Part shown: positions 24,807 to 34,500 of the stretch, in pieces
How positions within the stretch are numbered: the first letter of the stretch is position 1
Layout: the number at the start of each line of letters is the position of its first letter
DNA from: Rhodanobacter sp. FDAARGOS 1247
GTDB taxonomy: Bacteria; Pseudomonadota; Gammaproteobacteria; Xanthomonadales; Rhodanobacteraceae
DNA: 64,000 nucleotides
Reading direction: 5' to 3'
Assembly: GCF_016889805.1 (NCBI RefSeq)
Contig: NZ_CP069535.1
Span: 620,001-684,000, forward strand
Notes under the pieces: generated by a model
The model's input: the letters and a program-made list of their open reading frames with translations, nothing else
What the model was told of the DNA's origin: nothing
Database searches by the model: none
Program-made: the position numbers and the translations under genes

Positions 24807-27499
24807 GCGCACGCGCACAACACTACGTGGCCGGGCGGCTGTCGCTGCGCCCGCCGCAGGCCGAATCGCTGGCGCGGCTCGCGCAGGCGCTGGACGCCGC
24901 CCCTGGCATGCGCTCGCACGAGCGTGATCTCGATGCGGTGCTAGCGACGCTCAAGACGGAGTTCGCCACGCTGCAGGATTTCGAGCGCGACTTTCCCTCG
25001 CTGTGCTTCGCCCTGGCCACCGGCGTGGGCAAGACCCGCTTGATGGGTGCGTTTGTCGCCTATCTGCACTTGGCGTACGGCATCAACAATTTCTTTGTGC
25101 TGGCGCCCAACCTCACCATCTACAACAAGCTGATTGCGGACTTCACCCCCAACACGTCCAAGTACGTGTTCAAGGGCATTGCCGAGTTCGCCCAGCAGTC
25201 GCCGGAGATCATCACCGGCGACAACTACGAGGAGCGCGGCAGTTCGCTGGGTTTGCTGTCGCCGGTGACGATCAACATCTTCAACATCTCCAAGATCAAT
25301 TCGGAGGTGCGCGGTGGCAAGGAGCCGCGCATCAAGCGCATGCGCGAGGTGCTTGGCGACAGCTACTTCAACTATCTGGCCGGGCTGGACGACCTGGTGA
25401 TGCTGATGGACGAGTCGCACCGCTACCGCGCCAGCGCGGGCGTGCGGTCCATTAACGAGCTCAAGCCGCTGTTCGGGCTGGAGCTGACGGCAACGCCGTT
25501 CGTGGAGTCCAGCCGCGGGCCGGTGCCGTTCAAGAACGTGGTAATGGACTACCCCTTGGCTCGGGCGATGGACGACGGCTTCGTCAAGGAGCCTGCGGCG
25601 GTCACCCAACGCAACTTCGATGCGCGGGCGCACACGCCGGAAGAGATCGAGAAGATCAAGCTGGAAGACGGCGTGCGCCTGCACGAGGCGACCAAGGTGG
25701 AGCTGCTGACCTACGCACGTGAGAACGACGTGCCGGTGGTCAAGCCGTTCATGCTGGTGATCGCCCGCGATACCACTCATGCGGGTCAGTTACTGGCATG
25801 GATGGAGTCGCTGGAATTTTTCGAGGGTCGCTATGCGGGCAAGGTGATCCAGGTCGATTCCAGCAAGTCCGGCAAGGACGAGGAGGAGATGATCACGCGG
25901 CTGCTGGCGGTGGAGAGTGTGGACGAGCCGACCGAGATCGTGATCCACGTGAACATGCTCAAGGAAGGTTGGGACGTCACCAACCTGTACACCATCGTGC
26001 CGCTGCGTGCGGCCAATGCCCGCACGCTGATCGAGCAATCCATCGGGCGCGGCCTGCGCCTGCCGTACGGCAAGCGCACCGGGGTGGCGGCGGTGGACCG
26101 GCTCAACATCGTGGCGCACGACAAGTTCCAGGAAATCATCGATGAGGCCAATCGTGGCGATTCGCCGATTCGCCTGAAGCAGCTCATTCTGGATGCACAG
26201 GGCCGGGACGAGCGCAAGACCAGCGTGCAGGTACCGGCTAGTGTTGACGAGCGGCTGGGATTGGCCGAACCGACACACCAGCCGCCTGCCGTCGGCGTCG
26301 ATCAGTCGGAAGTGCCGCCAGCGCCCGTGTTCACCACCGAACCGGAGCGCAGGGCGGCGCGCATGGTGATGGATGTGATCGGCACCTACGAGGTGCGTGG
26401 CGCCGAGGTGCCGACCAGCGGTGCACTGATGACGCCTGAAGTGCAGCGCGAGATTGCCGCCAAGGTGGCCGAGCGACTCAAGCCGATGCAGTCCTCGCTG
26501 TTGCCGGAGCCCGCGATCGATCTGAACGATGTGGTGGCTAAGACCACGCGGATACTGATCGACCAGACCATCGACATCCCGCGCATCGCGGTAGTGCCCA
26601 AGGGGGAAGTCAGCACCGGCTTCCACCCATTCACGTTAGATGTTGCTTCGCTGCACCTGCAGCCGAGCGAGCGCGAGATCGTGATCCAGAACCTCCATAC
26701 CAACGCGCAGGAAACGATGGAGGCCGAGCAGGGCTTTCACGAAGAGCGGCTGGAGAATTACATCGTCCACGCGTTGGTGGACTACGACGACATCGACTAC
26801 GTGGCCCACGCCGACTTGCTGTACGACTTGGCCGGACAGATGGTGCGGCACCTGTTGAGCTACCTGTCGGAGTTCGAGGCGCGCAGTGTGCTCAATGGCA
26901 GCCGCAAGTTGATCGCCGGCGAGATTCACGCGCAGATGCTGAAGCACTTCTGGACACGCGCCACCTCGTACGAGGTTCAGGTGAGCCGCGGGTTTACCGG
27001 GCTGCGCCCGAGCACCTACACCGTCGCGGAAAACCAGCCGGTGCAGCATTTTCGCGAAACCCCGAAGGAAGTGGGGCGGATCAAGCAGATGCTGTTTGGC
27101 GGCTTTTCCCGCTGCCTTTACCCGTTGCAGAAATTCGATTCGGACTCCGAGCGGCGCTTTGCCGTGATCCTGGAGCGAGATGCGCTCAAGTGGTTCAAGC
27201 CGGCCAAGCGGCAATTCCAGATCTACTACAAACTGGGCATCGAGCAGCCCGAATACGTGCCGGACTTCGTGGCCGAGATGGCTGACACCATCTTCATGGT
27301 GGAAACCAAAGCTCGGGACGACATGACCTCAATTGAGGTCTCCGCCAAGGCCGAAGCAGCCTTGCGTTGGTGCGGACATGCCACGGACTATGCAGCGCAA
27401 GTTGGCTCCAAGCCTTGGTGCTATTTGCTGATCCCACATGACGAAGTGCTTGAATCAAAGCGATGGAACGATTATGTCCGGCATGCAGTCAAGGCATGA
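24803..27499 (+). CDS. res: Type III restriction-like Res subunit: helicase with C-terminal nuclease
   Basis: The 898-residue protein has a superfamily 2 ATPase core with Walker A TGVGKT (73-78), DESH box (203-206), LTATPF and a Q-x-x-GRGLR motif VI (EQSIGRGLRLP). Near the C-terminus a PD-(D/E)xK nuclease signature is intact: PDF with D821, then VETK with E834 and K836. Type III Res subunits translocate or slide on DNA and cut when unmodified sites are met with Mod. The operon position directly after Mod and RhuM fits this. Nothing suggests truncation. It is the last gene, followed by a hairpin. Confidence 0.9.
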   Translation: MSARAQHYVAGRLSLRPPQAESLARLAQALDAAPGMRSHERDLDAVLATLKTEFATLQDFERDFPSLCFALATGVGKTRLMGAFVAYLHLAYGINNFFVLAPNLTIYNKLIADFTPNTSKYVFKGIAEFAQQSPEIITGDNYEERGSSLGLLSPVTINIFNISKINSEVRGGKEPRIKRMREVLGDSYFNYLAGLDDLVMLMDESHRYRASAGVRSINELKPLFGLELTATPFVESSRGPVPFKNVVMDYPLARAMDDGFVKEPAAVTQRNFDARAHTPEEIEKIKLEDGVRLHEATKVELLTYARENDVPVVKPFMLVIARDTTHAGQLLAWMESLEFFEGRYAGKVIQVDSSKSGKDEEEMITRLLAVESVDEPTEIVIHVNMLKEGWDVTNLYTIVPLRAANARTLIEQSIGRGLRLPYGKRTGVAAVDRLNIVAHDKFQEIIDEANRGDSPIRLKQLILDAQGRDERKTSVQVPASVDERLGLAEPTHQPPAVGVDQSEVPPAPVFTTEPERRAARMVMDVIGTYEVRGAEVPTSGALMTPEVQREIAAKVAERLKPMQSSLLPEPAIDLNDVVAKTTRILIDQTIDIPRIAVVPKGEVSTGFHPFTLDVASLHLQPSEREIVIQNLHTNAQETMEAEQGFHEERLENYIVHALVDYDDIDYVAHADLLYDLAGQMVRHLLSYLSEFEARSVLNGSRKLIAGEIHAQMLKHFWTRATSYEVQVSRGFTGLRPSTYTVAENQPVQHFRETPKEVGRIKQMLFGGFSRCLYPLQKFDSDSERRFAVILERDALKWFKPAKRQFQIYYKLGIEQPEYVPDFVAEMADTIFMVETKARDDMTSIEVSAKAEAALRWCGHATDYAAQVGSKPWCYLLIPHDEVLESKRWNDYVRHAVKA

Positions 27500-27567
27500 T
27501 CGTGGCAGCGGACCGCACCGCAATGCGTCCGCGTGGCCCAAGATGGCTTCGCATACTTTAACGAGCG

Positions 27568-27592
27568 GTGGAGACCTGCAAGGAGTCTCCAC
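27568..27592 (+). terminator. Hairpin downstream of the defence operon
   Basis: GTGGAGAC (27568-27575) and GTCTCCAC (27585-27592) are perfect inverted copies around a nine-base loop, 68 bases after the Res stop. There is only a short T run (CTTT) after it. The rest of the 27500-27718 gap holds no convincing gene. Confidence 0.5.
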
Positions 27593-27718
27593 AGACCTTT
27601 ACACTGTCGTTATTGATCGTTTGTCCACATCTGCAACCGCAATTGCTGTGTTCGGTCAGGCGCGCTTCCATTCGCGCGTCATGGTGCGTCTGGGCATTGT
27701 GGCCGACAGGTGACGCTG

Positions 27719-28027
27719 CTAGCGCCAATACCTTGATGTCCACAGCAAGAAGGCGACGACGACAGCCACTATGGCAATGGCTCTCTCCCGGCGCGACTTC
27801 GCCGTCGCCATCAAGGCGAGCTGACTGACCACGATCGCAACCAGCAGAAGCAGCGCGAACATCGCGCCGTTGTCCGAGCCGGCATCCGGCGGCGCGGTGA
27901 TCGAGGGATCCATCTGCTGCATCCAGTCGTAGCGATGGACGGGCAGGGCAAGGAACACCAGCGCGCCCCACGCGAACAACGCCCACGCGGCGATTCTGGC
28001 GAAAAATCGGGGCGTTGCCGGCTTCAC
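27719..28027 (-). CDS. Two- or three-helix membrane protein, unknown function
   Basis: This 102-residue protein has a hydrophobic segment near residues 10-29, a periplasmic-looking loop (HRYDWMQQMDPSITAPP) and two further helices (about 55-75 and 83-98). No family is recognised. Its ATG overlaps the stop of the lysozyme-like gene upstream, so the two are co-translated. One idea is that it anchors or helps export its partner, but this is position-based inference only. Confidence 0.6.
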   Translation of the reverse strand: MKPATPRFFARIAAWALFAWGALVFLALPVHRYDWMQQMDPSITAPPDAGSDNGAMFALLLLVAIVVSQLALMATAKSRRERAIAIVAVVVAFLLWTSRYWR

Positions 28028-28692
28028 TTGAGCAGGCCGCTGAAGCGGGGCCAGAACTTCACGATGAAATCGCCGTAGCTGGTGTTCTTGCGGATCTGCT
28101 CCAGGCTCAGGCCGATGCCGCGGTTGTAGCGGGCTCCTGCAATGCGAACCTCATCCATGCCCAGCGCGGGCGGCTGCGTCTGCAGTCCGTCGTGATCGAT
28201 GAGCATGCGCAGGTGACGGGCGACCAGTGCGATGTTGAACACATCCTTCTGCAGGCAGTCCGCAAGGTTGCTCAACTGTGCGTGCGACATCCGGGCCGGG
28301 TCCATGCCGAGGGTCTGCGATGCCGTGCGCAATTGCATGCTGACCGAGCCGAACGATGTCCTGGCCGGGTGATGGGTCACCGTGAGGTGCCGATCAATCC
28401 AGTCCGGGCCGCTCCAGTCGAACGAGCGCACGTCGAAGGCCACCCGATCGATGGAGTCGGGATCGCCGCCCACCTCGATCCAGCACACGCCTGCCAGAAG
28501 TTCGGCTGGCATGGCGTATTGCGCCGCGTTCGAGGTGATCAATTTCCGGTTGTGCCGGACCCACGCATCCTTGAAACGCTGGATGAAGGGTATGCCGCCG
28601 CCGAGTCGTTCCGGCACCAGCTTCCAGGCGAACAGATCCACCCATCCCCAGGTCGGGGAGCCATTGGATACGGGGCACGCAAGGTCCGTCAT
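28024..28692 (-). CDS. Lysozyme/lytic-transglycosylase-like soluble protein, uncertain
   Basis: The 222-residue protein contains the block QYAMPAELLAGVCWIEVGGD (about residues 57-76), resembling the start of lysozyme-fold domains with a possible catalytic glutamate in WIEVGG. A C-terminal GARYNRGIGLSLEQI segment echoes the RYN region of transglycosylases. There is no signal peptide, unlike most cell-wall hydrolases. The start at 28692 was chosen because it removes an Arg-rich unconserved extension. It overlaps a small membrane-protein gene. The fold assignment is tentative; a toxin-like or phage-like cell-wall enzyme is one possibility. Confidence 0.6.
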   Translation of the reverse strand: MTDLACPVSNGSPTWGWVDLFAWKLVPERLGGGIPFIQRFKDAWVRHNRKLITSNAAQYAMPAELLAGVCWIEVGGDPDSIDRVAFDVRSFDWSGPDWIDRHLTVTHHPARTSFGSVSMQLRTASQTLGMDPARMSHAQLSNLADCLQKDVFNIALVARHLRMLIDHDGLQTQPPALGMDEVRIAGARYNRGIGLSLEQIRKNTSYGDFIVKFWPRFSGLLK

Positions 28693-28755
28693 GGTGCGGG
28701 TTCTCGGTCCGGGTCGTGGCCGGGAGATGCGCCACGTTAGGCGGGCGGTCCGCAA

Positions 28756-28815
28756 TTGACAAGCGGATTCGACGTAATTTCTTGCAGGCTTTCGCCACGG
28801 CTTGGTACGTTATAT
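28756..28815 (+). promoter_or_regulatory. Possible promoter region of the RND efflux operon
   Basis: A consensus -35-like TTGACA (28756-28761) and an alternative pair TTGCAG (28782-28787) with TACGTT (28806-28811, 18-base spacing) lie in the gap ahead of the outer-membrane factor gene. This gap is noticeably more AT-rich than its surroundings. Neither pair is ideal. Confidence 0.3.
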
Positions 28816-28905
28816 CGTTGCGGCCCCGATCTTTCCGTGCAGACGCGTCCGCATGAACAATCCGTGGTTCGAGCGCTTGCCGGTGCCGTCGAAGTGACGG
28901 CTGCG

Positions 28906-30420
28906 ATGTTCGGGCGGGTGCGTTCCCCGGGGCGGCTGCTTGTCGCGGCCATCGCCGCACTGGCGATCGGCGGTTGCGCGGTGGGGCCGGACTTTCATCG
29001 GCCGTCCGCGCCGGAGATGGACAGCGTGGCCGCAGATCCGCTGCCCGCCAGCACGGCCAGCGCGAACGTGGCCGGCGGCCGGGCGCAACATTTCGTCGCC
29101 GGCGCGGACATTCCCGCGCAGTGGTGGACGCTGTTCCATTCCACCGCATTGAACGCGCTGTTCGAACAGGCGCTGGCGCACAACGCCGACCTCAAGGCGG
29201 CGCAGGCCGCGCTGGACGTGGCGCGCGAAACGACCCTGGCCGGACGCGGCGCCCGCTACCCCAGCGTCAGCGCTGGCGTGTCGGCCAGCCGCGAACAGGA
29301 CCCGCCCGGCGCGCTGGCGCCGGTGCCCAGCAACAACGCGTTTCTGTACAACCTGTTCACCCCGCAGGTCAGCGTGTCGTATGTGCCGGACGTGTTCGGG
29401 CTCAACCGGCGCACGCAGGAGTCGCTGCAGGCGCAGCAGCAGGCGGTGCGTTTCCAGATGCTGGCCACGCGCATCACGCTGAGCACCAACGTGGTGGCGG
29501 CGGCCGTGCAGCAGGCGTCGTTGCGGGCGCAGGTCGCGGCGACGCGCGAACTGGTCGGGATCAACGCCCACATGGTGCAGATCCTGCAGTACCAGCGGGA
29601 CAAGGGTTATGCCGGCGGGCTCGAGCTGGCCGCGCAGCAAGCGCAGCTGGCGCAGGTCAAGGCGAGCCTGCCACCGCTGCTGACCCAGCTGGAGCAGCAG
29701 AACCACTTGCTGGCGGTGCTGGCCGGGCAGTTGCCGGAGCAGGCGTCGTCGCCGTCGTTCGATCTCGCCGCCCTGCAGTTGCCGCAGGCGTTGCCGCTGA
29801 GCCTGCCTTCGACGCTGGTGGCGCAACGTCCCGACGTGCGCCAGGCCGAAGCGAACATGCATGCGGCCAGCGCCCAGATCGGCGTGGCCATCGCCAACCG
29901 GTTGCCGAACATTTCGCTGAGCGCGAACGCGGGCAGCACGGCGCTGGCGATCAACCAGCTGTTCAAGTCCGGCACCGGCTTCTGGAGCGTGGGCGCGGAC
30001 TTGGCTGCGCCGATCTTCCAGGGTGGCAGCCTGCTGCATCAGGAACGGGCGGCGAAGGCTGCCTATGCGCAGGCCGCCGAGGAGTATCGGGGCACGGTAC
30101 TGACCGCGTTCCAGAACGTGGCCGACGTGCTGTCAGCGTTGCAGCACGACGCCGAGGGTCTGCAAGCCGCGGCCGGCGCGGAGCAGGCCGCGAAGCTCAC
30201 CCTGGACCTGTCGCAACGCCAGTACCAGGCCGGCTACGCCAGCTATCTGTCGCTGCTTTCCGCGGAGCAGGGCTACCAGCAGGCGCGCATCGCGCTGGTG
30301 CAGGCGCAGGCCAGTCGCTACGCCGACACTGCCGCGCTGTTTCAGGCGCTGGGTGGCGGCTGGTGGCATGCGGACGACGCTTCTTCGGATCAGCCAAGGC
30401 ACAACCCGGGACATCGATGA
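28906..30420 (+). CDS. Outer-membrane efflux lipoprotein, NodT/TolC family
   Basis: The 504-residue precursor has a lipoprotein signal with lipobox IGGC (Cys24) followed by AVGPDFHRP, a hallmark of NodT-type efflux proteins. Two repeats of the TolC-like coiled-coil/beta-barrel domain follow, with the SVSYVPDVFGLNRR and VGADLAAPIFQGG segments at matching places. It forms the trans-envelope exit duct for the RND pump encoded next. The ATG at 28906 gives the signal peptide directly. Its stop overlaps the adaptor gene. Confidence 0.9.
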   Translation: MFGRVRSPGRLLVAAIAALAIGGCAVGPDFHRPSAPEMDSVAADPLPASTASANVAGGRAQHFVAGADIPAQWWTLFHSTALNALFEQALAHNADLKAAQAALDVARETTLAGRGARYPSVSAGVSASREQDPPGALAPVPSNNAFLYNLFTPQVSVSYVPDVFGLNRRTQESLQAQQQAVRFQMLATRITLSTNVVAAAVQQASLRAQVAATRELVGINAHMVQILQYQRDKGYAGGLELAAQQAQLAQVKASLPPLLTQLEQQNHLLAVLAGQLPEQASSPSFDLAALQLPQALPLSLPSTLVAQRPDVRQAEANMHAASAQIGVAIANRLPNISLSANAGSTALAINQLFKSGTGFWSVGADLAAPIFQGGSLLHQERAAKAAYAQAAEEYRGTVLTAFQNVADVLSALQHDAEGLQAAAGAEQAAKLTLDLSQRQYQAGYASYLSLLSAEQGYQQARIALVQAQASRYADTAALFQALGGGWWHADDASSDQPRHNPGHR

Positions 30421-31592
30421 AAAGCAGATCCTCTTCGGTGGCGCATCGCACGCCGCCCGTTCGCCTGGCCTGCCTGCTCGCGCTGGGCATGCTCATCGGC
30501 GTGGCAGGTTGTTCCTCGAAATCCGCCGCACCGCAGGTTGCGGCGGCCGACACGCCGAAGAACGTGACGATGACCGCGGCACAGCGGCAGCACATCCGCC
30601 TGCTCACGCTGGCGCCGGCGAGTTTCCATCGCACGGTCGACACCACCGGCGTGGTGGATTTCGACAACGACCAGGCCACCAGCGTGCTGGCGCCATTCTC
30701 CGGCCCGGTGGCGCGGCTGCTGGTCGCGCCGGGCGACAAGGTGCGCCAGGGACAGCCGCTGGCGCTGGTGGATTCGCCGGACTTTTCCGCGGCGATCGGC
30801 AGCTATCGCAAGGCGCTGATCACGGCGCGGAACGCGCGGCGGCTGGCCGACGCCGACAAGGACCTGTTGCAACACGAAGGCGTGTCGCGGCGCGAAGCCG
30901 AGCAGGCGCAGATCGATGCGGCCAGCGCCGAGGCCGATCGCGATGCGGCGCTGCAGGCGCTGGTGGCGCTCGATGTCGATGCGGCCACGATCAAGGCGAT
31001 CCAGGCCGGTCGCACGGTGACGCAGGTGCAGGGCGTCATCCGCGCGCCGATCGCCGGCACCGTGGTGGACAAGCTGATCACTCCCGGGCAGCTGCTGCAG
31101 GCCGGCAGCACGCCGTGCTTCACCGTGGCCGACCTGTCGAAGGTGTGGGTGATGGCGCAACTGTCGGCGGCGGAACTGGCCGGGATCAGGGTCGGTGATC
31201 CGGCGCAGGTGGATGCCGGCACGCCGGGCGAGGAGTGGCCTGGCACGGTGGACAACATCGCCGCGGTGGTGAACCCGGATACCCGGGCGATCGCTGCGCG
31301 CATCGTGGTGCGCAATCCCGACCACATGCTGCGCAAGCAGATGTACGTGCGCGTGCGCATCCAGTCGCGCCAGGCCGGCGAAGGCCTGCGGATTCCCGCC
31401 TCGGCGTTGCTGCGCGACGACGAGAACCTGCCGTTCGTCTACCTGCTGCAGCACGATGGCAGCTTCGCGCGCCGCCATGTCACCACGGGGACGCGCAGCG
31501 GCGACGGCTACCTGATCAGCGAAGGCCTGCGGGCCGGCGACCGCATCGTGGTCGACGGCGGCATCTTCGTGCAGTTCATGCAAAACCAATGA
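30417..31592 (+). CDS. RND efflux periplasmic adaptor (membrane fusion protein), CzcB/CusB-like
   Basis: The 391-residue precursor has a lipobox VAGC (Cys32) and then the barrel-sandwich pattern SVLAPFSGPVARLLVAPGDK. A short helical hairpin and the second lipoyl half IRAPIAGTVVDKLITPGQLL follow, with beta-barrel and membrane-proximal domains at the end. The adaptor links the inner-membrane pump to the outer-membrane factor. No N-terminal metal-binding His/Met cluster is seen, so the substrate is not shown by this protein. It overlaps both neighbours (ATGA). Confidence 0.9.
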   Translation: MKSRSSSVAHRTPPVRLACLLALGMLIGVAGCSSKSAAPQVAAADTPKNVTMTAAQRQHIRLLTLAPASFHRTVDTTGVVDFDNDQATSVLAPFSGPVARLLVAPGDKVRQGQPLALVDSPDFSAAIGSYRKALITARNARRLADADKDLLQHEGVSRREAEQAQIDAASAEADRDAALQALVALDVDAATIKAIQAGRTVTQVQGVIRAPIAGTVVDKLITPGQLLQAGSTPCFTVADLSKVWVMAQLSAAELAGIRVGDPAQVDAGTPGEEWPGTVDNIAAVVNPDTRAIAARIVVRNPDHMLRKQMYVRVRIQSRQAGEGLRIPASALLRDDENLPFVYLLQHDGSFARRHVTTGTRSGDGYLISEGLRAGDRIVVDGGIFVQFMQNQ

Positions 31593-34500
31593 GCGAGCAC
31601 CTGCCGCCCATGCCGCCGCGCGCGGCGTCGCTGATGAACCGGCTCGTCGGCGCCTCGCTGGCGCAGCGTTTCCTGGTGGCGCTGCTGGTGCTGGTGCTGA
31701 TCGGTGCGGGCGTGCATGCGCTGCACCGGCTGCCAGTGGATGCGTATCCCGACCTGTCGCCGCCCAGCGTGGAGATCGTTACCCAATGGCCGGGCCACAC
31801 CGCCGAGGAAGTGGAACGGCTGATCACGGTGCCGGCCGAGCAGGGCATGACCGGCATTCCGAAAACCGACAACGTCCGCTCGATTTCGCTGTACGGCCTG
31901 TCGGTGGTGACGCTCACCTTCGACAACGGCACCGACAATTATTTCGCGCGCCAGCAGGTGTTCAACCGGCTCGGCGACCTCGACCTGCCCGACGGGGTGA
32001 AGCCATCGGTGTCGCCGCTGTCGTCGCCGTCGGGCCTGATCTACCGCTACGTGCTGCAAAGCTCCGACCGCTCGCCGATGGAGCTGAAGACCTTCGAGGA
32101 CTGGGTGGTCGAGCCGCAGTACCGCGCCGTGGCCGGCGTGGCCGACGACTCCGGTTTTGGCGGCGGCAGCATGCAGTACCAGGTGTTGCTGGACCCGGCG
32201 AAGATCGCCGGCGTCGGGCTCACCGCGCAGCAGGTGCAGGCCGCGCTGGCCGCCAACAACGGCAATGCCGGCGGCGGTTTCTACGCGCAGGGCGGCCAGT
32301 TCTACTACGTGCGTGGCGTGGGCCGGCTGCAGACGCTGGAGGACATCGGCAACGTGGTGCTGGCCGTGCACGACGGCGCTCCGGTGCTGGTGAAGGACGT
32401 CGGCCGCGTGGTGATCGGCGTCGCGCCGCGGCTGGGCCAGTTCGGCTTCGAGCAGCAGAACGACGCGGTCGAGGGCGTGATCTCGCTGCGCACCGGCGAG
32501 AAGACCCAGGACGTGCTGAAGCGGGTCGAGGCGAAGACGAAGGAACTCAACGAACAGATCCTGCCGAAGGACATCAAGGTCCATCCGTTCTACGACCGCA
32601 GCGATCTCGTCGCGGTGACCACCCAGGTGGTCAGGGACAACCTGCTGCGCGGCATGCTGCTGGTCGTGGTGGTGCTGATCTTCTTCCTCTACGACGTGCG
32701 CGCCGGCCTGATCGTGGCGGTGACCATTCCGCTGTCCCTGCTGGTCGCCTTCATCGGGCTGGATTTGCAGGGCGCCTCGGCCAACCTGCTGTCGATCGGC
32801 GCGATCGACTTCGGCATCCTGGTCGACGCGGCGGTGGTGATGGTGGAGAACATCCACCGCCAGCTCGCCGATCGCGAAGGCACGAAGTTCAACCTGATCG
32901 AGGTGATCCGCGACGCGGCGGCCGAAGTCGATCGCCCGCTGTTCTACGCGGTGGCGGTGATCGTGGTCAGCTTCCTGCCGATCTACGTGCTGTCCGGCCC
33001 GTCCGGCACGCTGTTCAAGCCGATGGCCGACACCATGGTGTTCGCGCTGGTCGGTTCGCTGGTGGTCACCCTGACCCTGTTGCCGGTGCTGTGCTCCTGG
33101 CTGATGCGCAAGGGCGTGCGCGAGCGGCGCAACCGCGCGTTCGAGGCGATCAGGTCGGTCTACATCCGGGGACTGGACTTCTGCCTGGCCCGGGTGTGGC
33201 TCACCACGATCGCCTCGGCCCTGCTGCTGGGGCTATCGCTGCTGCTGATCCCGCGCATCGGCGCGGAGTTCATGCCGCACCTGGACGAGGGCGCGCTGTG
33301 GGTGCGCGCGACCATGCCGTACACCATCTCGTTCGACGAGTCGGCGAAGATCACCCCGCAGATCCGCGACATCCTGCGTTCGTTCCCCCAGGTCACCACG
33401 GTGGCCTCGGAGCTGGGTCGGCCCGACGACGGCACCGACTCCACCGGCTTCTTCAACGTCGAGTTCTACGTCGGGCTGAAACCGTATTCACAGTGGACCG
33501 GAAAATACCGCAACAAGGCCGAGCTGACCGCGGCGATCAACCAGAAACTGCAGAGCTTCCCCGGCATCACCTTCAACTACACCCAGCCGGCCGAGGATGC
33601 GGTGGACGAGGCCGAGACCGGCCTGAAGAGCGCGCTGGCGGTGAAGGTGTTCGGCCCCGACCTCGACACGCTGCAGGCCAGGGGCAAGGCGATCAAGCAT
33701 GTGCTGGAACAGGTGCGCGGCATCCGCGACGTGACCCTGGTGCAGGAGCTCGGCCAGCCCAGCCTCAGCATACGCATCAAGCGCGCGGCGATCGCCCGTT
33801 ACGGCCTCAACGTGGACGACATCAACGGTCTGATCCAGACCGCCATCGGCGGCGATGTGGCGACCGAGGTGATCCAGGGCGAGAAGCAGTTCGACCTGGT
33901 GGTGCGGCTGGACCGGCAGTATCGCGACAACGCCGAGGCGATCGGCAACATCCTGGTGGCCACGCCCGGCGGCCAGCAGCTGCCGCTGAAGGAATTCGCC
34001 GATATCGCGGTGACCGACGGCGCCTCCTTCATCTACCGGCAGGACAACTCGCGTTACATCGGCGTGCAGTTCTCGGTGGAAGGACGCGACCTGGCCGGCG
34101 CGGTGGAGGACGCGATCGCCCAGGTCAATGCGAAAGTGAAACTGCAGCGGGGCTACCGGCTGGACTGGGGCGGCGAGTACAAGGAATACACCGCCTCGCG
34201 CGCGCAGCTGAACCTGATCGTGCCGCTCACCGTGGGGCTGATCTTCCTGCTGCTGTTCACCCTGTACAGCAACTTCAAGTTTCCGTTCATCACCGTGCTC
34301 GGCGTGGTGCTGTCCGCGCCGGCCGGCGGCATCATCGCGCTGTGGCTGACCGGCACGCCGTTCTCGGTGTCGTCGGGGATCGGCTTCCTCGCGCTGTTCG
34401 GCGTCTCGGTGCAGACTGCCGTGGTGTACATCTCCTACGTCAACGAGCTGCGCCGCAACGGTGTCGAGGTGACCGAGGCGATCCGCGAAGGCGCGATCCT

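Noticed and set aside
16600..27499. DISARM, BREX or Wadjet system
   Set aside because: None of the DUF1998, phospholipase D, PglZ or JetABC-type partners is present. The SMC-like protein is alone and has a HEPN-like tail, so the gene content does not fit these systems.
27438..27713. A 91-codon plus-strand frame after the Res gene
   Set aside because: It overlaps the end of Res out of frame, has no ribosome site, and spans the terminator-like hairpin.
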